Positions 1-6,593 of a DNA stretch of 8,546 nucleotides are shown here, piece by piece. Source of the DNA: Methanobacteriota archaeon (GTDB taxonomy: Archaea > Thermoplasmatota > Poseidoniia > Poseidoniales > Poseidoniaceae); NCBI GenBank assembly GCA_018662715.1, contig JABJFP010000139.1, forward strand, positions 1 through 8,546. Reading direction: 5' to 3'. The notes beneath the pieces were generated by a model that saw only the letters and a list, made by a program, of their open reading frames with translations, was not told where the DNA came from and made no database searches. Made by a program: the position numbers and the translations under genes. Every line of letters begins with the position of its first letter. The stretch's first letter is position 1.

Positions 1-399
1 ACCATCCCAGGACTCGAACCCGACCGAGTTTTCGTGACAGAAGGAGTAAACCATGTCCCCCTACCTGAACCTCCAAACATCACAACCCAAATCCCGCAAG
101 TGGAAACCGAGCCAGAAGAAGTGAATGTGGAGTCCACCTCACCAAGTCTTCCCGAACTCCCAGATTTCGGCTCAACTACATCCACCGAACCATCATTGCC
201 CGAACTCCCAGAATTATCAACCGAAGGAGCAATGGAACCATCATTACCGGAACTTCCCGACCTACCGAAAGCAACCGTCGCACCACCGGCTCTGCCTGAA
301 CTCCCGAACCTGGACGATTTGTTTGGAGACCCATCAAAGGTAGTGGCACCGTCTACTCCAATCACACCGGACCTTCCAAATCTCGATGATTTGTTTTGA
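1..399 (+). CDS. C-terminal part of an unidentified protein with a Pro/Glu/Leu-rich repeat tail (5' end outside window)
   Basis: Frame 1 is open from the first base to the TGA at 397-399. A GTG at 34 could start a 121-residue protein, but the open frame continues to the window edge, so this is more likely the tail of a longer protein. The visible part is low-complexity, rich in Pro, Glu, Ser, Thr and Leu, and almost without positive charge. Five related blocks recur: PSLPELPDF (142-168), PSLPELPEL (190-216), PSLPELPDL (238-264), PALPELPNLDDLF (286-324) and PDLPNLDDLF (367-396). The last two carry the same acidic-hydrophobic NLDDLF box, and the second of these is the exact C-terminus. Such a region is probably disordered and presents repeated short binding motifs. 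No enzyme domain is visible and the family cannot be named from this fragment. The PHP gene follows 42 nt downstream on the same strand and may be co-transcribed. Confidence 0.65.
   Translation, partial: TIPGLEPDRVFVTEGVNHVPLPEPPNITTQIPQVETEPEEVNVESTSPSLPELPDFGSTTSTEPSLPELPELSTEGAMEPSLPELPDLPKATVAPPALPELPNLDDLFGDPSKVVAPSTPITPDLPNLDDLF
142..396 (+). repeat. Five degenerate LPELP repeats in a protein tail
   Basis: Coding repeats with unit P-[SAD]-LPELP-[DEN]-[LF] start at 142, 190, 238, 286 and 367. Units 1-3 are spaced exactly 48 nt (16 residues) apart, and unit 4 follows at the same 48-nt step. Unit 5 is shortened (PDLPNLDDLF) and repeats the NLDDLF ending of unit 4. The even spacing suggests tandem duplication of a 16-residue module followed by divergence of the linkers. 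Confidence 0.75.
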
Positions 400-441
400 A
401 GGACGAATCATTGAAAGAGGTTCGCCACCTACATTCGATAC

Positions 442-1329
442 ATGTGGACCGAAACCTACGACCTCCATTCACACTCAACACATAGTGATGGAGAGCATCC
501 TGTGGAGCATGTCGGGCATCTCATGGCTGGCAACGGGGTTCAAACTTGGGCCCTTACTGACCATGATACTGCTTCGGGATGGGTTGAGGCGTCTCAGGTG
601 GCGAAAGTAAACGGTATGACCTTTATTCCTGGCGTAGAGATCACTTGTACTCCCGCTCATCCGCCCATGGACGAGGAACTGATGAAGCGAGAACGGGAGC
701 GTGCATCCGCATCATGGCATCTTTTGGCCTACTTCCCGAACCATGTCCCAGGTAAAACCGATGAATCTGTAGCCTCTTTCCTAGAATGGTTAGCACCAAA
801 ACAAGACGGTAGAGAGCCACGTATGCGCGCCATGTGTGCCCGATTGGAAACGTTAGGAATGCCCGTTGATGTTGAAGGAGTTTTGGCGCGAGCAGAAGGT
901 TCAGTAGGGCGGCCACATCTTGCGGCGGCTATGGTTGAAGCCGGCTATGTTGAAGATAAACAAGAAGCGTTTGAACGGTGGATCGGGGATGGAAATCCAG
1001 GATTTGTGCCTCATGAAAAGCCTACGGTTCAAGAGGCTGTGAATGCTGTACAAAAGGCAGGCGGAGTAACTTCTCTCGCTCATCCTATCTACTACGGGGT
1101 GCCCGTAAAACGCCTCATTGAAGTTCTAAAGAATCATGATATCAATGCCGTTGAGGCCGTGCACCGAAGCCACAGTGATGAATACAGGTACGAACTTATG
1201 AAAGAAGCCACCTCACAAGGATTGGCAATCACGGTTGGTTCCGACTTCCACGGTACAAGCTATCAACAACATCCGGGACATATGCCGATTATGCTCGATG
1301 CCTTGATTGAACAAATCAAGCACGCATGA
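442..1329 (+). CDS. PHP-domain metal-dependent phosphoesterase (YciV/RNase AM-like)
   Basis: This 295-residue protein carries the full set of PHP metal-ligand motifs in order: DLHSHSTHSDG (residues 7-17; H9, H11, D16), LTDHDT (38-43; D40, H41), PGVEIT (63-68; E66), WHLLAYF (H93), GRPHLA (157-161; H159), LAHP (H214) and GSDFHG (D268, H270). The length and the helical insert between E66 and H214 match the stand-alone YciV-like branch. Known members of that branch hydrolyse nucleoside 3',5'-bisphosphates or trim RNA 5' ends using a trinuclear metal centre, so a soluble cytoplasmic enzyme is expected. The exact substrate cannot be read from sequence. ATG 442 is the only reasonable start, because in-frame stops lie at 397 and 412 and no other start codon intervenes. 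Its SD-like AGAGG (416-420) is far from the start. The last 14 nt overlap the 3' end of the opposing tatC gene. Confidence 0.92.
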   Translation: MWTETYDLHSHSTHSDGEHPVEHVGHLMAGNGVQTWALTDHDTASGWVEASQVAKVNGMTFIPGVEITCTPAHPPMDEELMKRERERASASWHLLAYFPNHVPGKTDESVASFLEWLAPKQDGREPRMRAMCARLETLGMPVDVEGVLARAEGSVGRPHLAAAMVEAGYVEDKQEAFERWIGDGNPGFVPHEKPTVQEAVNAVQKAGGVTSLAHPIYYGVPVKRLIEVLKNHDINAVEAVHRSHSDEYRYELMKEATSQGLAITVGSDFHGTSYQQHPGHMPIMLDALIEQIKHA

Positions 1330-2113
1330 TTCGGTCCAATGCAAGAGCGAGTTCAAAGAAAACGATAACGGGCATGGCCACGAGGAATAACGAAAGTGGG
1401 TCAGGGGGAGACAACAATGCCCCCATCACAAACGCACTAAACCAGATGTGTCTTCGATACATAACGAGGCTTATCCGGTCCACGAAGCCCATGCGTAAGG
1501 CAACGGTAGTCAGGACGGGTGCTTGGAAACCTATGGCGGAAGCTAAAGCAAGATTGATGATAAAACCGGCATAGCCCGAAAGCCTCCATTCTGTGGACAG
1601 ACCTGCTTGTTGAGCATCGTTTGTCAAGTACTCCAATAACATTGGAGTTAGTCCTTCCCAAGCATAGAACACACCAAGGAAAAACAACATCAGGCTACTG
1701 AGAGCGGTAATGACAAGGGCTGGAGCCGGCCGTGGTACACGAAGGTCAAGTTCAGATAACCTTGAACGAACAGCATCGTTTTTGCTCCCTTTCCACGCAC
1801 CGTGTACGAGTGCCAAGAAGACGACCAAGGCAAGACCAACAGCACCTGCGATTCTCAACTGCAAAAGCAGAAATTCTACTGGAGTCACAACGATGATGGA
1901 AACATCAGCAGGTAAGCGCTGAGGTTCAATCAACCATGAGATAACTTGCTTCGTGAATGGGAAGGCTGCTGAAAAGCCAACTGCAAAGAGAACAACATAG
2001 AATTTGAACGAACGCTGAAGATAGGAGCGGAAATCATCAATCATGATTCCGCCAGGCGATTGCATCAAGCGGTCCACAGTTACTGCAATGGACTCGTCCT
2101 GCATGCATCTCAC
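1316..2113 (-). CDS. tatC: Twin-arginine translocase subunit TatC
   Basis: This 265-residue integral membrane protein is the receptor and core subunit of the Tat pathway, which exports folded proteins with twin-arginine signal peptides. Six hydrophobic segments can be placed at roughly residues 36-52, 86-106, 132-155, 183-204, 222-236 and 241-258. Family landmarks are the TPVEF motif with the conserved Glu (E80), FLGVFYAWEGLTPMLLEYL (residues 145-163), GFQAPV (195-200), the RRHIWF loop (220-225), and LLSPPDPLSLFLVAMP (233-248) with the diagnostic [TS]PPD followed by FFE (252-254). The GFQAP position has Gln where E. coli TatC has Glu, a common variation. GTG 2113 overlaps the TGA of the upstream PAP2 gene (GTGA), implying translational coupling. 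ATG 2104 and ATG 2044 are alternative starts, and the latter begins MIDDFRSYLQR, close to the usual TatC N-terminus. No tatA is present in the window. Confidence 0.9.
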   Translation of the reverse strand: MRCMQDESIAVTVDRLMQSPGGIMIDDFRSYLQRSFKFYVVLFAVGFSAAFPFTKQVISWLIEPQRLPADVSIIVVTPVEFLLLQLRIAGAVGLALVVFLALVHGAWKGSKNDAVRSRLSELDLRVPRPAPALVITALSSLMLFFLGVFYAWEGLTPMLLEYLTNDAQQAGLSTEWRLSGYAGFIINLALASAIGFQAPVLTTVALRMGFVDRISLVMYRRHIWFSAFVMGALLSPPDPLSLFLVAMPVIVFFELALALDRIMRA

Positions 2114-3564
2114 GCCTCTTCGCTATGGTCTGTTGATGAGGCCCACACATATGAGGGCGTGGAATCAATCAAACTCCTTCCTTCCTTCTTCAATCGATAC
2201 AATCGATATACAACGAACCCGGTCATCCAAAGTGATGGAAGGCTAAGAAGGAGTGCTTGCCCAAGCTTATCGTCACCATAATCATTGATTACACGCACTT
2301 CCATGATCGCATCATCTCCTTCATCATAGGCATAATGAATTCCAACATAGTGGAATATTTTCGGAGAGGTGATGTTGAGGGAAAGCGTGGTTTGAGGTCC
2401 AACGGTATGGTGTTCTCCCAGTTCAGAAAGGTGGGCCCAATCAATGGAACCTGATTCCATCGCTGGTGCACTTTCTTCAACCATAATGACCACTACCTCA
2501 AGGTCGCCAACTTGGTTGAGATTGGTTATGTTGCTCAATACATATTCTCCAGCAGAAAACTTCTGAATGATTTCCAGTGTGCTGTCATCCGGTCCAAGTT
2601 GATAAGAGACTCTCTCATCTAGGTTCTCTTCCTGAACATTGACTGCCATGAGGATCATGGTTAGAAGAATTAGTGCAACAATACCCTCAACCAAAATATG
2701 GCGGCGGACTTTGTCCTGTGTGACACCCTTGAACATTGGCCCGTAATCGTTGCGCATACGAGGCTGCAAGTGATGGATGAACAACGCCCCAATTCCTCCG
2801 ATAAGAATTCCAAGTGGGATGTCAATAACCCAATGGATTCCGAGGTACAGGATGGTAAACCCAAACAGGAGGGTGTTGATCAAAACAAATCGATGATATC
2901 TCCAATGGCGCCAATCTCTAAGTCGCTCGCCACGTTCTCGGACGTGTAGATAATTGAGCATCAAGATACCAAAAGGAATGGCTACATGGAGACTCGGAAC
3001 CGCATTGTCAAGAGGATCGTGAAGTGCATAGAATGCGGTATACCATCCATCGTGGTAAAGAAGCGCTTCCATTCCAGGAATCCAAGAAGACGTCACTTCA
3101 ACGTTGAAGAACAGGTAATAAGGAACCGCCAAGGCATAAATGAAGAGATAGTTCAAGGTGACCTTATCTGTCATTTCACGGTCGCCGGAAAAGGCAAAGT
3201 AAACTGTTGTGACGTAGATTAAGAAAAGATATACAAAAAGATAATGAAAATTAAGGAAATCAGTCAATACATCGTTTTTGAACGAGTCTTGGACCCACTT
3301 TGTAAATTCACCTTCAAGCCCGTAAACCCAATCTGTCCAATGCCCTGTTCTAATTTTCATCGGCTCATTCAACTTGTCAGTGATTGATTTCCAACGGATG
3401 ATCACAATGTATCCCATGGCGTGGAGATAGTACCGTTTCTCGTGAAATTCATGCGCCCATTCTCGCCAAGGAACTCTGAATTCTTTCTGTGAGCGTGTGA
3501 AGTACCAACAGATAATAGGAGTCAGAACGAAAATCATGCCCATCATGATATCGTATGGCTCCAT
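2110..3564 (-). CDS. PAP2-family (AUR1-like) membrane phosphatase/phosphotransferase with an extra C-terminal domain
   Basis: This 484-residue polytopic membrane protein has hydrophobic segments near residues 5-22, 48-57, 106-126, 137-155, 193-206, 226-244, 249-265, 288-309 and 436-455. The PAP2 catalytic signature is present as NAVPSLHVA (187-195; H193) and YLGIHWVIDIPLG (240-252; H244, D248), equivalent to PAP2 motifs C2 and C3. The C1 motif (KxxxxxxRP) is not evident, which points to the AUR1/PAP2_3 branch that includes inositol-phosphorylceramide synthases. A lipid-phosphate phosphatase or headgroup transferase role is likely, with the substrate unknown. Beyond the barrel of helices, residues 311-433 form a hydrophilic, beta-rich-looking segment between two membrane spans, and a short hydrophilic tail ends the protein. 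This layout is longer than typical 200-350 residue PAP2 proteins. It is the first gene of a two-gene unit with tatC, with a 4-nt overlap. Confidence 0.85.
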   Translation of the reverse strand: MEPYDIMMGMIFVLTPIICWYFTRSQKEFRVPWREWAHEFHEKRYYLHAMGYIVIIRWKSITDKLNEPMKIRTGHWTDWVYGLEGEFTKWVQDSFKNDVLTDFLNFHYLFVYLFLIYVTTVYFAFSGDREMTDKVTLNYLFIYALAVPYYLFFNVEVTSSWIPGMEALLYHDGWYTAFYALHDPLDNAVPSLHVAIPFGILMLNYLHVRERGERLRDWRHWRYHRFVLINTLLFGFTILYLGIHWVIDIPLGILIGGIGALFIHHLQPRMRNDYGPMFKGVTQDKVRRHILVEGIVALILLTMILMAVNVQEENLDERVSYQLGPDDSTLEIIQKFSAGEYVLSNITNLNQVGDLEVVVIMVEESAPAMESGSIDWAHLSELGEHHTVGPQTTLSLNITSPKIFHYVGIHYAYDEGDDAIMEVRVINDYGDDKLGQALLLSLPSLWMTGFVVYRLYRLKKEGRSLIDSTPSYVWASSTDHSEEA

Positions 3565-3621
3565 ACCACAGGCGAAAAGATACCCGCTTTAGGAGTTCCC
3601 GCCCATCATCTATCCCAAACC
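3565..3621. promoter_or_regulatory. Divergent intergenic region between the PAP2 and GDPD genes
   Basis: About 60-90 bases separate the PAP2 ATG (3564) from the possible starts of the opposing GDPD gene, so promoters for both must lie here or reach into the coding ends. Only weak AT-rich candidates are visible: GAAAAGATA near 3574-3582, CTTTAGG near 3588-3594 and CTATCCCAAA near 3610-3619. None is a convincing TATA box. A GGGGAAGGG purine run at 3641-3649 could be the SD of the GDPD gene if it starts at TTG 3656 or 3659. Confidence 0.35.
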
Positions 3622-4848
3622 GTGATTGGGAAAATTTCACGGGGAAGGGCAAACATTGTTGAGAGTCGGTCATCTGGCGGAGATATGGAGGGGAGCAAAC
3701 AATGGCAGCAAGCCCCAGAAAATACCCTCCCGAGCCTTCAGCACGGCATGAAAACCTTTGATGGAATTGAATTTGATATTCGAATCACTTCTGACCGACA
3801 ACTGGCGATACATCATGACCGGAACGTATCTCTGCCGAAGGAACGACTTGAAGGGCGCCCAACTTGGGCAGAAGAGTGGACATTAGATGAGTTAACGGAA
3901 GTTGGTTTCTTGGGGTTTGAAGACCTATTGAACGACTCTACAATTCGCAACCACTGGGCCGACAAAGGGAAAATGGGCTGTATTGAAATTAAACGACCGC
4001 ACCCCAAAGCCCCTTCAGGAGGCGGTTATTTCGGGCGTCGTCACCACGTTGAACATGTTGCTGATGCCATGAAAATGGCTGAAGAAATTCTTGACCAGCA
4101 TGAAGTCCCTCGGGAGAATACGGTGTTCTATTCCTTTCATCGACACATGCCGCAATCGGCTAAAAAATCAGGAACTAAGCGACCTTGGGCTGCATTGATA
4201 CCTTACATACCGCCGTATGGAAACCGAACCTTTCAGCGACTCAAAGCCTTCCCAACTTACGTAACAACCCCATTTGGAAAACTGGTGAAGACCCATCTCC
4301 GCCAGGGCAGCTCCATGCTCCCATGCGCAATCGAATACTTTGATGGCCCTACTCGCTCCCTACCTATCGGCAAGCATGTTTCACTCAAAGGAAAGGGACT
4401 CAAGCGCCTAACTCATGTTCGAAACGGGATGCCAACATATGTTTGGCCAACCCGTCCATTACTTGAGCATGATCTCCTTCGGGCCGGACTCACTGCCCTT
4501 ACTGACAAAGCAGACCCTGACCTACTTTGGCTCCCGTCAGGTCATTTACGATGGAAGCAACCAGGTACCCAGCCATTAGATGAGTCACAATGGTCTGTTT
4601 TGAAACAAGCAACATACGAAAACCATCGTGAAATCCATGCCCGATTATTAGAAGAGACCCCTACATGGGAACAATGCGATTCAACCCGACGGCGTTTGCT
4701 CATCAGTGAATGGAAGAACAAGTGGAGTTGGAAGGAATCCGTTGACGAACTAATGATGAAATCTGAAGGAGCAACTCCACCGTGGGCAGCTCCAAGGATT
4801 ATTGGTCATCGGGGATCTGGAAAAACTTCCAGGCCAGTGTTGAACTAA
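3622..4848 (+). CDS. Glycerophosphodiester phosphodiesterase family protein, probable frameshift near the 5' end
   Basis: The open frame from GTG 3622 gives 408 residues. It contains most of a GDPD TIM-barrel: APENTL (31-36), IEFDIRIT (49-56; E50, D52), HHD (64-66; catalytic H65), IEIKRP (121-126; E122, K124), FYSFHRH (169-175), and YVWPTRPLL plus LTALTD (273-295) for the closing strands. Enzymes of this family hydrolyse glycerophosphodiesters to an alcohol and glycerol-3-phosphate. In this frame the obligatory N-terminal HRG is missing and reads ESRSS. The adjacent frame reads RVGH directly before it, so a single missing base near 3674-3675 would restore RVGHRGGDMEG, and the true start is then probably TTG 3656 or 3659 after GGGGAAGGG. 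About 100 residues follow the barrel, ending in RIIGHRGSGKTSRP just before the TAA. The gene stops 2 nt from the end of the convergent citrate synthase gene. The family call is firm; activity of this allele is uncertain. Confidence 0.78.
   Translation: MIGKISRGRANIVESRSSGGDMEGSKQWQQAPENTLPSLQHGMKTFDGIEFDIRITSDRQLAIHHDRNVSLPKERLEGRPTWAEEWTLDELTEVGFLGFEDLLNDSTIRNHWADKGKMGCIEIKRPHPKAPSGGGYFGRRHHVEHVADAMKMAEEILDQHEVPRENTVFYSFHRHMPQSAKKSGTKRPWAALIPYIPPYGNRTFQRLKAFPTYVTTPFGKLVKTHLRQGSSMLPCAIEYFDGPTRSLPIGKHVSLKGKGLKRLTHVRNGMPTYVWPTRPLLEHDLLRAGLTALTDKADPDLLWLPSGHLRWKQPGTQPLDESQWSVLKQATYENHREIHARLLEETPTWEQCDSTRRRLLISEWKNKWSWKESVDELMMKSEGATPPWAAPRIIGHRGSGKTSRPVLN
3656..3678 (+). other. Putative one-base deletion in the GDPD HRG codons
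   Basis: Frame 2 reads TTG TTG AGA GTC GGT CAT, then C. Frame 1 continues with T GGC GGA GAT ATG GAG. Inserting one G between C3674 and T3675 makes CGT and joins the frames as LLRVGHRGGDMEG followed by the in-frame QQAPENTL, which is the textbook GDPD N-terminus. This could be a sequencing or assembly error, or a real inactivating mutation. Confidence 0.65.
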
Positions 4849-4850
4849 CG

Positions 4851-6017
4851 TTACTCGATGTGACGCAATGATTGTTGCTCAGCAATGTATTTTGGTCGGT
4901 AAATTGGTGTGCCCTTACCGCCTCGCATCACGGTCCGCTCGTCAATGATTTGTGCCCCGATTCCAGCAACTCTTGCCCAACCAAAGAAGGTAGTATAGTA
5001 GGTTGGGTCCTTGAATCCCACATAGTGGAGAAGAGCGCCGCTGGCGATGTCAACGTTTGCATTTGGATTGGAAATCTTAGGATTCTCGGAGAGAACTCTA
5101 GGGGCGACTTCACGGAGTGTGCGAATGATTTTGAAATTCTCATCATCTGGACACATCACTTCACCCAATGCGAATTGAACCGTGGCTCTCGGGTCCTCAG
5201 CACGTAGCACTGCATGACCAAAACCAAACACTGGGCGCTTGGCTTCAAGTTCACCACGTACGAAGGCCTCAACCTCCTCTGGGTCACTTGTACCAATTCT
5301 AAGAACGAATTCGAGGCACGATTGGTTTGCACGGCCATGAAGTGGGCCCGAAAGGGCGTTCATTGCACCTGAAATTGAGGAAAATACGGTAGCGTGACCT
5401 GAGGCAATGGCTTTTCCAGCGAAGGTGGATAGATTGCCGCCACCGTGGTCCATGTGCAGTACAAGGTAGGTCGAAAGAATCCGTTCCATTTGGTCTTGGT
5501 CAACGCCATCTAAATCCAATGTGCGAGCAAAACGCTTGACCATTGATGCGGAAAGGTCGTCTTCGGGAATATCTGCTCCACGGCCCTCTCGGATTCGGAA
5601 TAAAAGCCCCATTAAACGAGGCATACGGGCGATGAGATTGAGTGCATCTTCCTTCCAATCTCCTGTGGTATCAAGCATTCCAAGGGTTTGGATTCCCACA
5701 CTTAGCCAATCCATTGGGTGGCCGTCCTTTGGAAGTGTATGGAACACTGCAGCCACACTGTCTGGTACGTGGCCACGACCGGCAAGATGTTCCTTAAACG
5801 CAACAGATTGAGCAGGCGTTGGAAGCTCTTTGTTAAACAAAAGGTAGACAACATCTTCTGGAGAAAAACCAGCGAGTTCGCTGATTGGGTATCCGCAATA
5901 ATGCACGCCTTCAGTGGGTGTGACAAACGATGTGCGGCAGGTACCAACAGGGATTCCACGAAGACCGGTGTTCAAGTGTTCTTCAGTTACGTTGAACAGG
6001 CCATCTTCGTTTGACAT
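4851..6017 (-). CDS. gltA: Citrate synthase, mitochondrial-like type
   Basis: This 388-residue enzyme condenses acetyl-CoA and oxaloacetate to citrate, the entry step of the TCA cycle. Catalytic residues are visible as GPLHG (224-228; H227), GFGHAVLR (265-272; H268) and NVD (321-323; D323). Supporting motifs are LHMDHGGGNLSTF (187-199), DPRA (275-278), ARVAG (R349) and YRP (373-375). Several blocks read like eukaryotic mitochondrial citrate synthase rather than the common bacterial form: GHAVLR instead of GHRVYK, the YYTTFFGWARVAGIGAQ block (340-356) with Gln where bacteria have AH, and GPLHGRANQ. The length fits the family without a targeting peptide. ATG 6017 is supported by GAGGG (6028-6024), 6 nt upstream, and by a TATA box further up. 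It is transcribed alone: a terminator lies upstream, and the convergent GDPD gene ends 2 nt from its stop. Confidence 0.95.
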   Translation of the reverse strand: MSNEDGLFNVTEEHLNTGLRGIPVGTCRTSFVTPTEGVHYCGYPISELAGFSPEDVVYLLFNKELPTPAQSVAFKEHLAGRGHVPDSVAAVFHTLPKDGHPMDWLSVGIQTLGMLDTTGDWKEDALNLIARMPRLMGLLFRIREGRGADIPEDDLSASMVKRFARTLDLDGVDQDQMERILSTYLVLHMDHGGGNLSTFAGKAIASGHATVFSSISGAMNALSGPLHGRANQSCLEFVLRIGTSDPEEVEAFVRGELEAKRPVFGFGHAVLRAEDPRATVQFALGEVMCPDDENFKIIRTLREVAPRVLSENPKISNPNANVDIASGALLHYVGFKDPTYYTTFFGWARVAGIGAQIIDERTVMRGGKGTPIYRPKYIAEQQSLRHIE

Positions 6018-6023
6018 TCTCTT

Positions 6024-6058
6024 CCCTCAAAGGCACCGACAAGAGACCCTCGTATAAA
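6024..6058 (-). promoter_or_regulatory. Archaeal-type TATA box and SD for citrate synthase
   Basis: On the minus strand GCATTTATACGAGG holds TTTATA at 6058-6053. Its centre is about 38 nt from the ATG, which would place transcription start near 6028-6030 and leave a leader of roughly 11-13 nt. That leader contains GAGGG (6028-6024) as an SD. No convincing bacterial -35/-10 pair is apparent, and the upstream BRE is not clear. Confidence 0.5.
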
Positions 6059-6084
6059 TGCGGCTCTTCTCTTGGACCGTTATG

Positions 6085-6109
6085 AAAAACGGTGTTGCTC
6101 GCAACACCG
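6085..6109 (-). terminator. Rho-independent-like terminator after the YkgJ gene
   Basis: The minus strand reads CGGTGTTG, CGAG, CAACACCG, then TTTTT. This is a perfect 8-bp GC-rich stem (9 bp if the GC/GC pair closes) with a tiny loop, followed by five T residues (6089-6085). It begins 8 nt after the YkgJ stop codon and sits upstream of the citrate synthase TATA box, so it insulates the two transcription units. The T-tract is only on the minus-strand side, so it works in one direction. Confidence 0.75.
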
Positions 6110-6116
6110 CCGCAGC

Positions 6117-6593
6117 CTATCGTTTATTCCGTCTTGCCTCGGGCGGCCATTCTCTGAATCCCTTTGTCGATTCACGGTCTGAAAAAATGTGAAGACGTAT
6201 CGTGTTTCCTTCAACAAGGACAGCATCCTCTGCATCAATCCCCGGGCACTGTTCCTTGACTTGATTCCACGACCGGTCGCTGATGAGATTTTCACCCCAC
6301 CACGGGAAAGCTTTGCATTGTTGAGGACGTACCTGGTAGATGGAGCACTGCTGATGTTCATTGAGGTGAATACATATTCCATCTTCTTCCCGGCTTTTGA
6401 GAACATAACGGCCATCGTATGTTTTGCGAGCATCTCGCTCCAGCCACTCCTCCACAGATAACCCAGAATGCTGAGAGATACGCTCGGCGTCGGCAATAGA
6501 GAGATATACGATTCCACCAGGTTGGTCACAGCATTTGCCGCAACCACTTTGACAAGAAAAATTGACTCCACTCATCCACCATGGTGGCCTCAT
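6117..6593 (-). CDS. YkgJ-family cysteine-cluster (Zn/Fe-chelating) protein
   Basis: This 158-residue soluble protein has eight cysteines in the YkgJ/UPF0153 arrangement: FSCQSGCGKCC (residues 12-22; C14, C18, C21, C22), GIC (C74), CSIYQVRPQQCKAFPWW (83-99; C83, C93) and QCPG (C116). The CxIYxxRPxxCxxFP stretch is the family hallmark. Members are annotated as zinc- or iron-chelating, possibly Fe-S, proteins of unknown role, so metal binding is well supported and the biological function is not. ATG 6593 overlaps the TGA of the upstream DnaA-like gene (ATGA), indicating translational coupling; ATG 6575 (residue 7) is an alternative just before the first Cys. The C-terminus is basic (EARRNKR). 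A strong hairpin terminator follows the stop. Confidence 0.88.
   Translation of the reverse strand: MRPPWWMSGVNFSCQSGCGKCCDQPGGIVYLSIADAERISQHSGLSVEEWLERDARKTYDGRYVLKSREEDGICIHLNEHQQCSIYQVRPQQCKAFPWWGENLISDRSWNQVKEQCPGIDAEDAVLVEGNTIRLHIFSDRESTKGFREWPPEARRNKR

Noticed and set aside
2193..2210. Short direct repeat of AATCGATA
   Set aside because: It is inside the PAP2 coding tail and has only two copies, which is compatible with chance.
1326..2281. Plus-strand open frames of 67-82 codons across the tatC/PAP2 region
   Set aside because: They are antisense to well-supported membrane-protein genes, with compositions typical of shadow frames and no recognisable motifs.
6076..6093. Alternative 5-bp hairpin ACCGT...ACGGT overlapping the terminator stem
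   Set aside because: The stem is too short and the loop too long to compete with the 8-bp terminator hairpin; an attenuation switch is not supported.
6080..6571. A 163-codon minus-strand frame overlapping the YkgJ gene
   Set aside because: The overlapping frame carries all eight family cysteines and a coupled start; this one has no motif and is a shadow.
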